DNA of 64,000 nt from Lycocorax pyrrhopterus obiensis (lineage: Eukaryota > Chordata > Aves > Passeriformes > Paradisaeidae), in assembly GCA_014706295.1 (NCBI GenBank), contig JACSVZ010000039.1:3100001-3164000 (forward strand). The letters run 5' to 3'. Numbering within the stretch: the first letter of the stretch is position 1; each line of letters opens with the position of its first letter. Positions 9,336 to 21,961 of the stretch are shown piece after piece. The notes below the pieces were generated by a model. That model saw only the letters and a program-made list of their open reading frames with translations. It did not search any database and was not told where the DNA came from. A program made the translations under genes and the position numbers.

Positions 9336-12300
9336 CACTGAGGATTTTGGCATTTTAGCCAAAATGGGCAATTGAAATACCAAAACATTCTCTGGTATGG
9401 CAAGAAAGTACAACAGAAGCTAGAATGCTTTTCCCTTTTTAATATCAAATTCACCACTGCCTCAAGAGCATAGGTTTGGGTTTGTTAATTAAACTCTTCA
9501 CCTCTTTGCTGCCAAGGCTTAAAACACTTTTTAGCTACTTTATCAGCATAGGTACATGCCCTGCTGCCATCCAGCATGTCATCCTTTCCTTTGCTCCTGT
9601 GTTCAGCAAGGGTCTGTCTTCATACTTGTGGTAAAAACAAGACTTCCTTTACAAGGTCAGTGCTTTGTTTCTGCCAGAGTAGATCCTATTCCAGATTTGG
9701 TAAAGCTTTTTGATTATTCCTGGAGGTGACTTCCAGCAATGCTTTGCTGCAGGCACCCTGCCTTGCTGGGTCACTGCCTGGAGGAAATCCTGTGCCCTTG
9801 GCTGTCCAAAAAGCAGTTTTCAAGAGTAGCTTCTTTTGAAGTTAACTCCCTAAAATGGGAGGGGCTTCCTCCTAGCACCCAGAGCCATAGCTTCCCTGTC
9901 CTTACTGCAGGTTTCCTGTGGGCTACCCCCTCAGCCCTGCCCCAGACCCAGAGTGAGATCCTTGTGAGATCTGTATGAGATGTATGGTTGGGAGTCGCCT
10001 GTAAAATCCACAGAGCTTCAGAGAAATTTCCAACCCTCGGTTCTCTAAAAATCATGCCTTAATAGATTAATTTGGTTCACCTACTTTATTTTTCAAGCTG
10101 TCAAGTACATACTACACTCCTCAAACAAACATGTAAGGACAGAGATCCTGCCAAGAGCTCAAATCCATATTTGGCACAATCCAGTGAGTAATGGTGATTA
10201 TGAGATAAGAGTGGAGGAGACAGGAGGGACGAGAGCTATTGCTAAGACAGGTGTTTGGCAAAGTTGGGAAAGGGATTTTCCAAAGAAATTTGGAAGACCT
10301 CAAAGCACTGACAAAACAGTTTTGGGCAGAAGGACAGATGGTCCTAGATGGGTGGGAGGGGAGGACAACAGGAGACAGCAAGGCTTATTTATGATAGTAG
10401 AAAGATGAAAAGAGCAGAGGAAACAGAGAGTTAAACTTAAATTGTTTGGAAAACCAGGACTGGCATCCGGGTCCGGTCTGTGAATTGAGCCCTACAACCA
10501 GGACCAATTTAAAGCCGTAGCAGAAACCACATTTTTGCACAGCTGGAAGTAGAGCTTCAAACTGCTCCCCTGTGCTCCCATTTCTAGCACTTGTATAGAT
10601 TATTGTCTTCTCTGTTTCTCTTTTTACTAACCCCATTTCAAAAGTTTGAATAGGCAGTGAAACAAAACCACCAGAATTCATAAAATTTTACTGCTTTATT
10701 ATAAATTACAATTCCTAGTCTAAAATGAAATACATGGAAAGAATGATGGGCAGGCTTCTGCTTTACTTTTAGTATTTACTGTCTGCCGTTTTTTCTCCTA
10801 TTATGTGTAAACCCACAACCCCTATTTCTGTCCTTATGATATGTATTAAAAATATAATATATCCAGGGACAGCTAAAAGGAGAGAGCCCAACACAAAGAG
10901 AGGCATTACACAAAGGCAGGGTCAGAAATATTCCCAGCCCCAAAGAAATAATAAAAAATTGATTGGGAGGCACATGGCCAAGTGATTTACCCACTGTCAT
11001 GGTTGGGATGCAGGATGACATACCTGTTGCCTCCACCCAACACAGATTTGGGCAGGGTGCATGCAGCAGCTCTGCAAATGGGCAGCCCCACGTTGCCTTG
11101 GCCACTGCACTGCTTCCACAGGCTCGTTCTTTGCCCTTTTTCTTCCCATTGTACATGAATCACACAAAGAGATCCAAACCCACACACCCCTTCATTAGTT
11201 TCTGCTACTTTCTCTAAGGAGAGTATGTGGGGTAAGCAAAATGTCTCAGCCAAGCCAGACACCCTGTTTATGGATCTCAGAGTAATCCCATGCTTTTTGC
11301 AGGGTTAATCTGCACAATTCAGCTACAAAATCCAAAACCAACCAACCAAACAAACAAGTAGCAGAACTAAATACTGGACAGGGTATTTTGGAATTGTCCA
11401 CCAGGAGCAGAAAAGAGAAAGCATCATCTTTCTTCCAGGTTCAGCTGGGCTTTCACTGAGCCAACAACAGCAGAAATAGTCAACATGCAGCTAAATAATC
11501 TATGTTGGAACAAGGGTATCTCTGGAGACAAATCTTCCTATCTGAATTATATCTACACTTGCACAGGAGTAAAACGTGGAGTTTCCTTCTGTACAACTCC
11601 TGGGAAACATGCAGGAGGCCTGTGAACAGCTCCTGCACTCCTCTCGAGGTTGGTCACTAGTCCTGCTGTGCAGCAAGGACAGCGAGCTCTTCAAGTAGCT
11701 TGGACTTGTGGGACAGGTTTTTAATCAGCTGAGCCTGTAATCCTGCCACAGCTGCAATGAAATAGCCTCTGACACAAGGAGCAAGGGGGTTTCTTTGGGG
11801 AGAGGTAAGTGTGTCCTACATTGCTAGTTACGCTGTGAGAATCTCAGTCTAGAGAAGGCAAGCACATTTGCTATTTTTGCACAATAGAGACAGGTTTTAG
11901 CTGGGGCCTCTTCCTGCATATATTGTATCACAACCAGGAATAAGTAGCATGATCTTACCTGTGTTGGTGAACTGTAGGAACTTCTGTGGAAGAAAGGGCA
12001 TGTGAATAGCTCTCAGCAGAGGAGGATGTGAACTGCTAGGCAAGACTTGTGTGTGGAAACAAGTGCCTTTGCCCACATTGGTACAGAGGGAGAGGTGGCC
12101 CAGGTGGAGCTCTTAGTCAGAGCCTGATTCACTCACTGGGCTCTGTGCTTCTCTTCATTCTCTGCATCCACAGGGATGCCACTACTGCATTCCAGCTGAG
12201 TCACCAGAGTTGCCATCATTCAGAAGTGAATTCTACCCCACACGTCTGTGTAAAAGGAGATACTGGAATGACTACTACTTTTTCTGATGATGCCAAAGAA

Positions 12301-13257
12301 AGCTACTTCTTAACCTAGGCACCAGTGATTCACTATCTTCTTTAAATTTTGCTTTTATTACAAATATATGCAATACATTTATGGGATATAATACAATGTC
12401 AGCAAATATTGAGTAAGGGGGCTTTTAAAGGTAACATTATAAAATAGTTGCATCTTACCTCTCATTATTATTGAGCAATAAATTTCCATCCAGTATGCAC
12501 AGTCTTGTAAAAAGGTTATTGTCCCTAGGCTAGTAATTTTGCCTATAATAACAATTGATAGGACACAATTGAACAAATTACACATTTCAGAACAAAGCCC
12601 ACCAAGACAATTTTTTTTTTTATAAAGAAGACTTACTCTGGACTGCCTTCAACATATAATTTTAGTTGTCCTAAAGAATTGCATTCTATTGATATTTGGT
12701 TAGTTAGGATGTGATTTTCAGGTGTATGTTGTGCTATTAAAGTAAATGACCATAGGATTTTAAAATTACATCGGTTACCACTTTTATCTGCAAGAAAAGG
12801 TCAAACCTTAGCAAGCTGCGCAACTACCATCAGCAATTATCGCTGGGCTATAGTTAAAATAGAAAGCTCACAAAGCAGCATCTGCACTCTAGAGAGATTG
12901 GGGCGGTTGAGGAGCTCATTGTGTGGATGGGAAGAACAAATGTAAGCTCCTTTTCATAACACCTCCAGCGTTTTCTCGCCTCACTAAACCCTCTCCAAAG
13001 CTGTTTGCTAGACAAGTTGTCCTTTCAGGGCTCCCTGAATCCTGTAACTCTTCACCACCTGAAAAAGGACTTACTTTCAAGCTTGTCCAGCTAATTTTTC
13101 TGAACTACATTGTAAACCACAAGTTTCCATAATAAAAAAGACATTTCCCTATAAATTGTGCTTTGTTTAGTCACAGGCAGTGGTTGGAAATCCCTGTTTA
13201 CCATTTACATGTAAACTCATTGGAAGAAAAAGCATAGGGATTCGTTTTAAGGATACT
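9336..13257. other. unannotated DNA
   Basis: No gene was found in 3.9 kb. A small perfect hairpin sits at 9344-9365. An (AACC)/(AAAC) run lies near 11337-11356. Several overlapping frames of 60-126 codons at 10776-11262 on both strands look random, since they differ in frame and share no features of a protein family. Confidence 0.5.
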
Positions 13258-13803
13258 CTGCACTCAGCTCTGCACTGGGGCAGCCTCACCTTGAGTCCTG
13301 TGTGCAGTTTTGGGCATCACAATATGAAAAAGACAGTAAGCTGTTAGAGAGTGTCCAAAGGAGGGCCATGAGGATGGTGAAGGGCCTGGAGGGGAAGCCG
13401 TGTGAGGAGCAGCTGAGGTCACTTGGTTTGTTCAGCCTGGAGAAGTGGAGACTGAGGGGAGACCTCACTGCAGTTACAACTTCCCCTTGAGGGGAAGAGG
13501 AGGGGCAGGCACTGATCTCTTCTCTCTGGTGACCAGTGACAGGACTCAAGGGAATGGCCTGAAGTTGTGTCAGGGGAGGTTTAGGTTGGATTTTAGTAAA
13601 AGTTTCTTCACCCAGAGGGTGTTTGGGCACTGGAACAGGCTCCCCAGGGCAGTGGTCACAGCACCAAGCCTGACAGAGTTCAAGAAGCATTTGGACAACA
13701 CTCTCAGGCGCATGGTGTGACTCTTGGGGCTGTCCTGTACAGGGCCAGGAGCTGGACTGGATGATCCTGATGTGTCCCTTCCAACTCAGCGTATTTTATA
13801 TTC
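13258..13803 (+). mobile_element. CR1 LINE, 3' end
   Basis: The forward frame from 13302 reads the end of the CR1 reverse transcriptase protein ([24 protein letters not shown], then [13 protein letters not shown]). A frame break near 13490 follows, and frame 13445-13720 continues with TSDRTQGNGLKLCQGRFRLD and HWNRLPRAVV. The untranslated tail has GGGCCAGGAGCTGGACTGG and CCCTTCCAACTCAGCGTA, typical of CR1 of the J/X kind. It is 5'-truncated and inactive. Confidence 0.93.
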
Positions 13804-16800
13804 CAATAAGGCATAATATGTCTGGGAAAATGCTCACAACTGTTCATCCAGTGACAACAACAGCTCTGTAAAAAGGCAAAGCTAAATTCGGAGTCTCACT
13901 TTGCCAAAAGTCCACCTGAAACCTTTCATTTCCTTTTGTAATATCTTGAAAAGCAGGATTAAATACCCTTTTCAGATGTAAATCTAATACTTCAACTTAA
14001 GGACAGACAAGCTCTCAGTTCAGGGGACCATATGTGAAGATGCATGTGACTTCTGCCTCAGCATCTAGCAGCAAGCAGAGCCTTCAGAACCTGAAACCAT
14101 CAGACATCACTACCTCTGAAAGAAAAGCAGACTTGTATCTCACCATCAGCAACACATTTGTTTATCTGCTGCCTTTTAAAATAGTCACTGGCATTTGACT
14201 GTCATGCCAGCATGGGCTTTCCTGTATCACTGCGTGTCTGCCCATCTGGTTGTGGTAGCATGACTGTAGGCTACCCTTCCTACCTGCTACAGCTGTGCTA
14301 CAGCCTAGGCCAAAATGACAGTTTTAGATCCCAATCACGCTATTTTTCGAGCAGTTTTAGTCCCTTAAATATCCAGCAGACAAAGCTGCAAGAGATGCTC
14401 TTTGCCTGGGGCTGTGCTCCCTCAGTGCCACAGAATGTCCCACTGGCTCACAACACACACCCTCTCAGGGGTCACCAAGCTCCACACAGGGCTGCATGTT
14501 TCTCTATATGGAAGCTGCCTAATCCTGTGAACAGATCTACACAGAACCTAGTCAGAGCAGTTTTGTTTTTTAAAAACACATAAAAATGCTGTACCCTTAA
14601 GCATAAGATAGTTTCAGTATCATTTGGTCTCCTAAAGTTCAGCTTCCTAACATTATTTGAAGTATCTTGACATGTATGAAGAGATGATCATAATTAGAAC
14701 AATTCACATGGAAATTCACTAGTAAAATATGCCTAGCCTTATGACCAGTGTACAGTCACGTGTCTGTCCCTCTGTTCTAGGTAATTTGACCACTGCTAAG
14801 AATACAGCTGTGGGATATCACTTATCCTGGAATATTTTTGCTAACTACTAATAAGAAAACTAGAAATTGGCTTTATTTCTGTTTATACAGAAACATATTT
14901 CAGACTTCAGTCCTGTTTGCTACTTACCATTTTTATTTATTTTCTTGCTCTAGAACATAATCACTGTTACTGTTGTTTCTTAATATAATTTGTGATGTGA
15001 TGGCATCCAAAGTCTTACTTCAACTGGGAACAAGGTCCCCTAGAATTGGAAAGACTATGGATACATGTGAAGACATTGTCTGTGTTCCAAAATTTTAAAA
15101 TGGAATTCCAAACAAGTTGTAAGGATGAAGAACCAGATGGAAGATGAGCACAGTGGTGAGCTGAATAATCACAATGCTGTGGTTACACAAAGCACACAAG
15201 CATATGTGTGCTTCCAGAGCCACTAGGTCTGAATCGATAAGTATAAGAAACCCCCAAGGACGTCAGCTTCAGTATGTATTGGCTATCAATGGATGACTAA
15301 TTTCTTGGAGGCTACACATGCAGGTGCAGAAGGCAGTGATGTCTTGAGGAGGGTTTTAAGCAGGATCATGGTCTCACCACGGGGTGAGCACAGCATGCAC
15401 AAGGAGAGATGTGCAAAGATTACAGTCTTTTGTGAGTGAGACAGAGAAGGGAGCCTTCAGCACTGGTAGCATGATAATGAAAGCCATAAGGGTGACATGT
15501 TCTAAGGCAAAATCAGTAAAGTAGGACAAGGTAAAACTGTGCAAAGCCTCAGTGTAACATCTCAAGTTCAGCAGCAGGAAAGGGGAACTTGTGAAGACTT
15601 CCAGCAGGGTGGGAGAGCTGGGCTGCTGCCCCAGAAACACACTGGCTTTTGTCTTGCCTTTTGAAAGTAATGCGAGCAAGGGAACCAAATGTGTTACTGT
15701 AGGCTTTGCTGTTATGGAAGGTGAGGAGAGTCTGCATGGCAGTGTGCAAAGCACCAACGGTGATATGCTTCAGGAGGAGTTTCTGCTGGATTTGAATGTG
15801 GTCTGCATGTTTGGGGAAAGGAGAAAAATAAAGCCTACAGTGTCCAAAGCAATACAGGAACAGTGGCAGTGGCAGCAGTTGTAGATAATGAGTGATTGAG
15901 AATTTGACAGGGAGGAGGAGTTTTGGTTTTTCTCAGTTAAGCCCATGATTAGATATCTCCAAGAGGAGATGTTGAATATAGACCAAATTTCAGAGCCTGG
16001 TGAAAGTGGGTAAATGAAGAGGTTGTTTTGAATTGCAGTGAGGTGCAGAGGAAAAAGGCTAAAATGAATTTGACTGGAAAGTCACAGTTCTAGCTGATCA
16101 TGGAAAGCTTAAAGGAGGACAATATTTTAGAAAGAAAATGTAATTAATTTGCATACAAAGCATCTAATATAACAATAATCAAAGTGGAGGTCAAAGATAG
16201 GTATTTTTGTGGGGATACCATGTTTCAGGTTGACTGTTTTAATAGGTCTTACTAATGCTTAATTACATGTAGATCTTTGTTAAGGAACTCAAGGGGAGTG
16301 CTTTGTGATTCTTTACAATGGAACAATATAATTATTGCGAATCAACTCAGCATCTTCATCTTTCTCTCATGCTACAATGGGATGTGAAAGCTACAAAATT
16401 AAAAGGATAAGCTATTGTTCCAGAAACCAAAGCTACATAAAATGCAGAACAAGTTTTGTGCAAGGCTACAATTAAATGAATAAAAACCTTGTGATATAAA
16501 AAGCTTTGGTGATGAGAATGAAGAAACCAGAGGTTTGCAAAATTTTAACATGTAATTATTGCTGATAACCTAGTTTTAATGTCGCACTCTTCAATTTAAA
16601 AGCTCCCAAAATGTCTTAGATATTTTTTACAATACATTGTAAATGTATTCTTTTAAGGGTTTCATTTGAGCTTTTTACAGTTGGACAAGGTAGTAACAGT
16701 ACTTGCAAAATCACCGCAGTGAGCAGAGAGGAAATCAATGGCCATTCAAAAAACATGGTGTAATTTTGACTAGACTTGAGTGCAAGCCCTCCATCTCACA

Positions 16801-19800
16801 TCTCCAAATTACTTCAGCTTCACTGTTTTTTCTTACCCTTTTCCCACTCCTGAGTCCCCCCTCACTTCCCTTTCCTTCTCTGTCATTCTTTCATTATTTC
16901 TCATGCCATTTTTCATGATCCCTTCCTATCAAAAGCCAGGCCTAATATGGATCTAATACGACATTTCCTTCCTCACAGAGCAAGTTTTCTGTATTTATTC
17001 CTGCATTCAGTGTCACCTTTGCTCAGTGAAGGTGTAAATGCAGGGGGACAGAGGCAGACTGCTTCTCCATGCCGAGCAAAACCCCAGGACTAGGCAGGTA
17101 CATCCCTGATCAATCCTGGACGCACCACAGCCTGGCTGCCAGAGCAGTAACAAACTCAGTGGCAAATGGGGAATACATTAAATTAAGGGATGTCTTTATA
17201 CAAGGGACCTGTTGTTGGAAAGTCATCTTTTTCTGGGGGAACACAATCCAGATCCACACCTACAGTTTTCAAAGGTAGCTTGTTATTTTAGAACAGGAAG
17301 TGAAGAAGAGCAAATTAATTTCCTGAAGGTCCTACTAAATGTAGAGAAATTACCCAAGATGGAATCTGTCCTGGTTTTCTGGTTACTAACTTCCCCTCTG
17401 ACTCCTTTGCCGTATCCTGTAGACAGCTAGTCAGGACTCACATATGTCATCTGAAATACAACATTTACAAAAGCACAAAAGCGTCCCCATCACAACCACA
17501 GAGCACTGGTGAGTGGTGGGCTTATGGGGAAAGATCAGAAAAAATCTCTTTTTCTGGTTTTTCCTTGCAAGTACTTTGCTCTCCTGGTGACAAGCACTGC
17601 TCAGTGCTCATTATCTGTTTAATACACTAGAAGTGTTCAAGATACTGTTGCATTTCTTCTATTGAGGCTAACGGAAAAGTATTTTTGCAACAGTTAATTT
17701 TTCCTTTCCTGCTGTGTTACAGACCAGACATATTTGGGTGGATTTTTTTCAAAATAGCATTAATTTTCAGTGGTCTGATGGATCCAAGGCCCAAAGACTA
17801 AATTTCTTTTCACCAAAATGGAAATTTCAGGGAAAATCAGCTCAGCGTGACACTGCCATCTGAGAAGGGTTCTGGGAAGGAAGATTGTTTGGTCCTGAGT
17901 AATGCAATTTTTGGTCCTGATAAAGCACTATATATTTTTTTAAATCTGGTTATTAATTCCAAAACTGTAACTTCAATTACCAGGTCTGTTAAATATCCTC
18001 TGCAGTTCTTATTTCTGCACCACTTTAATAAGATATGATTCAAACAAAAAAGCAAGTGTGACACAAATGAAACAAAATAGATTGTGTATTAAATAATACA
18101 AAAACAAAACAAAACTATAGTAAAATCTCCTTGCTATAGTCTTTTGACATACATCTATTTATGTCAGAAAGTACAAATTTTTATATGTTTACATTTCTCT
18201 GCTATCTGGTAAACTGAAATGTGGCTTTAGTGCAGCATGAAATACAAATTCTCAGCTAAGTAGTCATTCATTGCTGCCCCAAGATTAATTTGCCATTTTG
18301 GATAATAGTCTATGGCATGTAGTGTGGAAATATAGTACCCACTCTTGTTAGATGCTGAGAATCCCTGATTTCAGTGGAAATTGAGGGCATTTGGACTCAA
18401 TAGGAGCCTTCACTTCTTGCAATCATATTTATGTTTATACTAGCCCAGCAAACCTGTGTCACCTCAGACCAGAGTAAAACTCCCAGAGTCAAAATCAAAC
18501 ACAAAAAGAAGGTGACAAGAATGCATCAGGACACACTGGTGCTGAAGTTCATTTAAATTTCAAAACAAAACTTCCCACCAGCAGAGCTCTGTGCAATACT
18601 TGAGTGGGAAAGTAGGAATAGAAAATAGTGTATGGTAGACTGTGTGCCTGTCATGCCTGACATTTTGAGGAGTCATGAGTTCCTGACTGAGCCTGATGTG
18701 GACATGCTGTGTGACCATGAGTAAGACTTTTAAATTTTCCTTCATGTGAAAATCGGCAAAATGTTGGGTGGATGGGAAGGTTGAGTGATGCTACCAGTGC
18801 ATTCCCACATGCTTCACTAAGTGGGAGAAAGGGCAGAAATTGTATATGGAAATATGGAGACAGCCATTTGAGGAAGGTGTTTCACAAGTTCAGTTTTGAA
18901 CTTAGGCAACCTATGAAGTCCTACTCTAGAATAAATGAACTGAACACGTTAATACCTTGGTGACAGAGATCCTACAGAGCTGAGAATGCTCTCTCTAACC
19001 AGTCAGAGATTGCCAGAGATCCAGATGGAGGAGAAAGAGCATGGTAGGGGTTATAAAGTCTCTATTAGCACTTTCTGGTTTGCTGTAAAATATTCTGTGT
19101 AATTTGATGCCCTTGTGTTTGCATATCTCCTCCCATTGATATGGGTGCTGCTTCTGCCTCTTCTTTTAATGATGCAAACAAATGAAGACAGACCAGGGCC
19201 CTGGGGATGGTGTGAACGGCTGTGTCTGGGGATGTGTGGAAGAATGAGTGTTTGCATAGCTGGAAGGGAATGTACTGCTTCACATCATTTATCAGAGAAG
19301 GCTGAGACCAAAGTCTCAGGGAGAAAGAATAAACATGAAGCTCTTGTGCTAGATATGATTTCAACAATATCACTTCAATTATAGAAGCCACGTAAACAGC
19401 AGGAGAATCACAAGGGCAGCACTAAGCAAAAATGTGTTCACATGAGTCCTGATTTAGCAGTTCTGGCATTTTTATAGAGGATGCTTCATCTTTGTCATTG
19501 CTATGGGAATAAAGAGAAGAGGAAATAATAAGAGCCTCCTGAATTTCCTCTGATTAATCCCCTATATCTTTTCTTGTCTATTAGCAAGAGTTCAAAAATA
19601 ACTGCTAGACATAACAGTCTGACAACACAAGGGAATGATCAGGGGAATTTTATATCCTCATTAGCCCATCACGGAAAACACAGTTTCCCTGATACTGCAT
19701 CCAGATCACTCCTTTTTCAAACAGCTTAAATCAGTGGCAGTACTGTACCGAATTTGAGGCCAGAGTGAGCATTACATTGTTAGAGAGCGGCCTCCTGTAT

Positions 19801-21898
19801 GACCAGGCTGAAGGCTGTCTCCCCACTGCGTTTTACAGTAAGCCAAATAGCTCATTTTTAATATGATGATTTTCCTAAATGCCTTAGAGACCGGATGTGA
19901 ATACAATGAGAGAGGGAAAACCACCACTGTGAATTTTTAGCAATGGCCAGGCACACTCATCATTAAGAATCTGTCTTGTTCCCCATTTAAATTTGTCTGC
20001 CTTGGTTCCCAGCATGACTTTCCCAGAATGGCTGAAGATGTAGTCCCCAGTATTTTTTCCTAATAAGGGATGTACACTTTGCAGTTAATTTGCTTCTCAA
20101 TCTCCCTTTTGATACACAACACAGAGAGACCTTTTGAAGAATTAGGTCAAGCTACAGGAACCGTGACACAAAGCTCAACGCAGTAACTAGACTCTAAAAT
20201 ACTGAAAATCTCTTTGCCAAGAAGCATTTCTCCTACTCTCAGTCATTACTGGGAATCTTTTATGCAACAACTTTCAACCTTGTTCCAAAACATGTTGCTA
20301 TATACGTGGAACAGCTCCTTATCAGGCTCGCTTGTTCCTGGTGTAAAAGTATCTCTCTGCCCCTGCTCAGCGTCCTCTCTTACTACAGAGAAGATTGGCA
20401 TTTTTCTTCACAGTGGCCTCCTTCCACCTTTTCACTCTTTCTAATCCCTAAGGGTTTTCAGGAGTTCATGATTTGCCCAGTAAATACCCATTTTCTTGGT
20501 ATGGGCTACAGTTTCTGTTCCTGTATATTAGGATGCATTAGGTGTATTAAAATAGTTGCTTTATGAATGGGCTTACATATTGAGTTCTTCAGATTCATTC
20601 TCAAAAGACTGTTTAGCCTTCTTCAATATTTGCCACTTTAGCAGGATCATCCAAAGTTTCTGTCAGGAATGATCTCTGGATTATTTTCAGATCTTTGCAA
20701 AACTTTTGGTAGTATTCAGTCTACAGGCAAAGCTTGCAGAATATTTGCCAGTGATTCCCCACTGAAAAATTGTTTAAAATTGGATCGCTAGGAAACTTTG
20801 AATCCATTCTAAGATGTATTTTGCTGATACTGCGCTCCATATTTTTTCACCGTAATGGTGTCTTTTCTTGAGTCTGGATGGATTACAGGTAGGTGGTATC
20901 TTTAATAACTAAATTTGCAAACTTACCAAAGAGAAAATTATTTGTGTTTGACTGAGCCTATATCCCATGCTTTACCAGTATTAATTATACTGTCAACATT
21001 TAATTCTTTAACTAATAAGTCCCAAACAGCTGTCAGATTGATGTCAAGCACAGCCCACATGTAATTACCTGGGTCATTCTGCTCACAGTATGAATATTAG
21101 TGTTCTTACAGTCTGGAGGAATTTTCATGGCATACCAAGGCAAACAGGTAGCAGTGAGGTACAAGTCTCCACAGCTCAGTTCATCAGCAACCCCACAGCT
21201 GATTCCAAGTTTGCAGGAGTTTTTGTGGATGTCATTGCACTCTCTGAGTCACCGAAAATAGCTATGACTAAACTGTTATGAAATCTTCCTTTCCAGGCAA
21301 GGTGCACTGCATTTCTGTGTATTAAAGAGTACGATTATCCTATGGCTGAGCTGTCATTCTAAAACCAGATTACTTTCCTGCAGTGTAACGCGGAGAACTA
21401 CAAAGTCTTGCACTGCTATCTGCATTTTCCCCCCTCTGTGTAATGGCTAATTCCTGGAACCAATTTTGTGGTTTCATTAAATCCCTTAATGCTTTCATCA
21501 AAGTTCCAGGTCAAGGCTCATCAGATGAGCAATTGGTAGACATACTGGATAATGATTTACATTCAAAATGAAAAAAAAAGAAAATTCCACAGATGAAATA
21601 TGTTTTAATTAGAGACTTTTTTAATTTTTTTACACAATGATTTGTAGTGTCAGTATTAATTCACCTCTCTTCTCCCTGAAAGAATTTATTGGATATTAAA
21701 ATAAGAAGGGAAGAAGAAATGGTAAAAATAAGGAAGCAATCATCGAGATTATAGGGTTTAATGAAAAAATAAGTGAACGAGAAATTTGGGGTATTATGGT
21801 GGAAATATTGCAAAAATAAAATGCCCCCTGTTTTCGAGAATTTTAGAAGGTTGTTATCGAATTCTAAAAATGTAGCCTTTTCATAAATAATGTGTAAA
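13804..21898. other. unannotated AT-rich DNA
   Basis: Eight kilobases without a recognisable repeat or gene. There is a CT-rich stretch at about 16850-16900. Frames of up to 127 codons (15374-15757 minus, 14212-14583 plus) have no known domain. The region could be intronic or intergenic. Confidence 0.5.
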
Positions 21899-21950
<52 letters not shown>

Positions 21951-21961
21951 GTATATATGTA
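21899..21961. repeat. (AC)n(AT)n microsatellite
   Basis: A compound repeat: about 14 AC units, then about 8 AT units, with TATATA flanks on both sides. The minus-strand 113-codon frame at 21661-22002 crosses it and is not believable as a gene. Confidence 0.97.

Noticed and set aside
10776..11262. Cluster of frames on both strands, up to 126 codons
   Set aside because: Mutually overlapping in different frames with no recognisable protein, so likely a stop-poor stretch.
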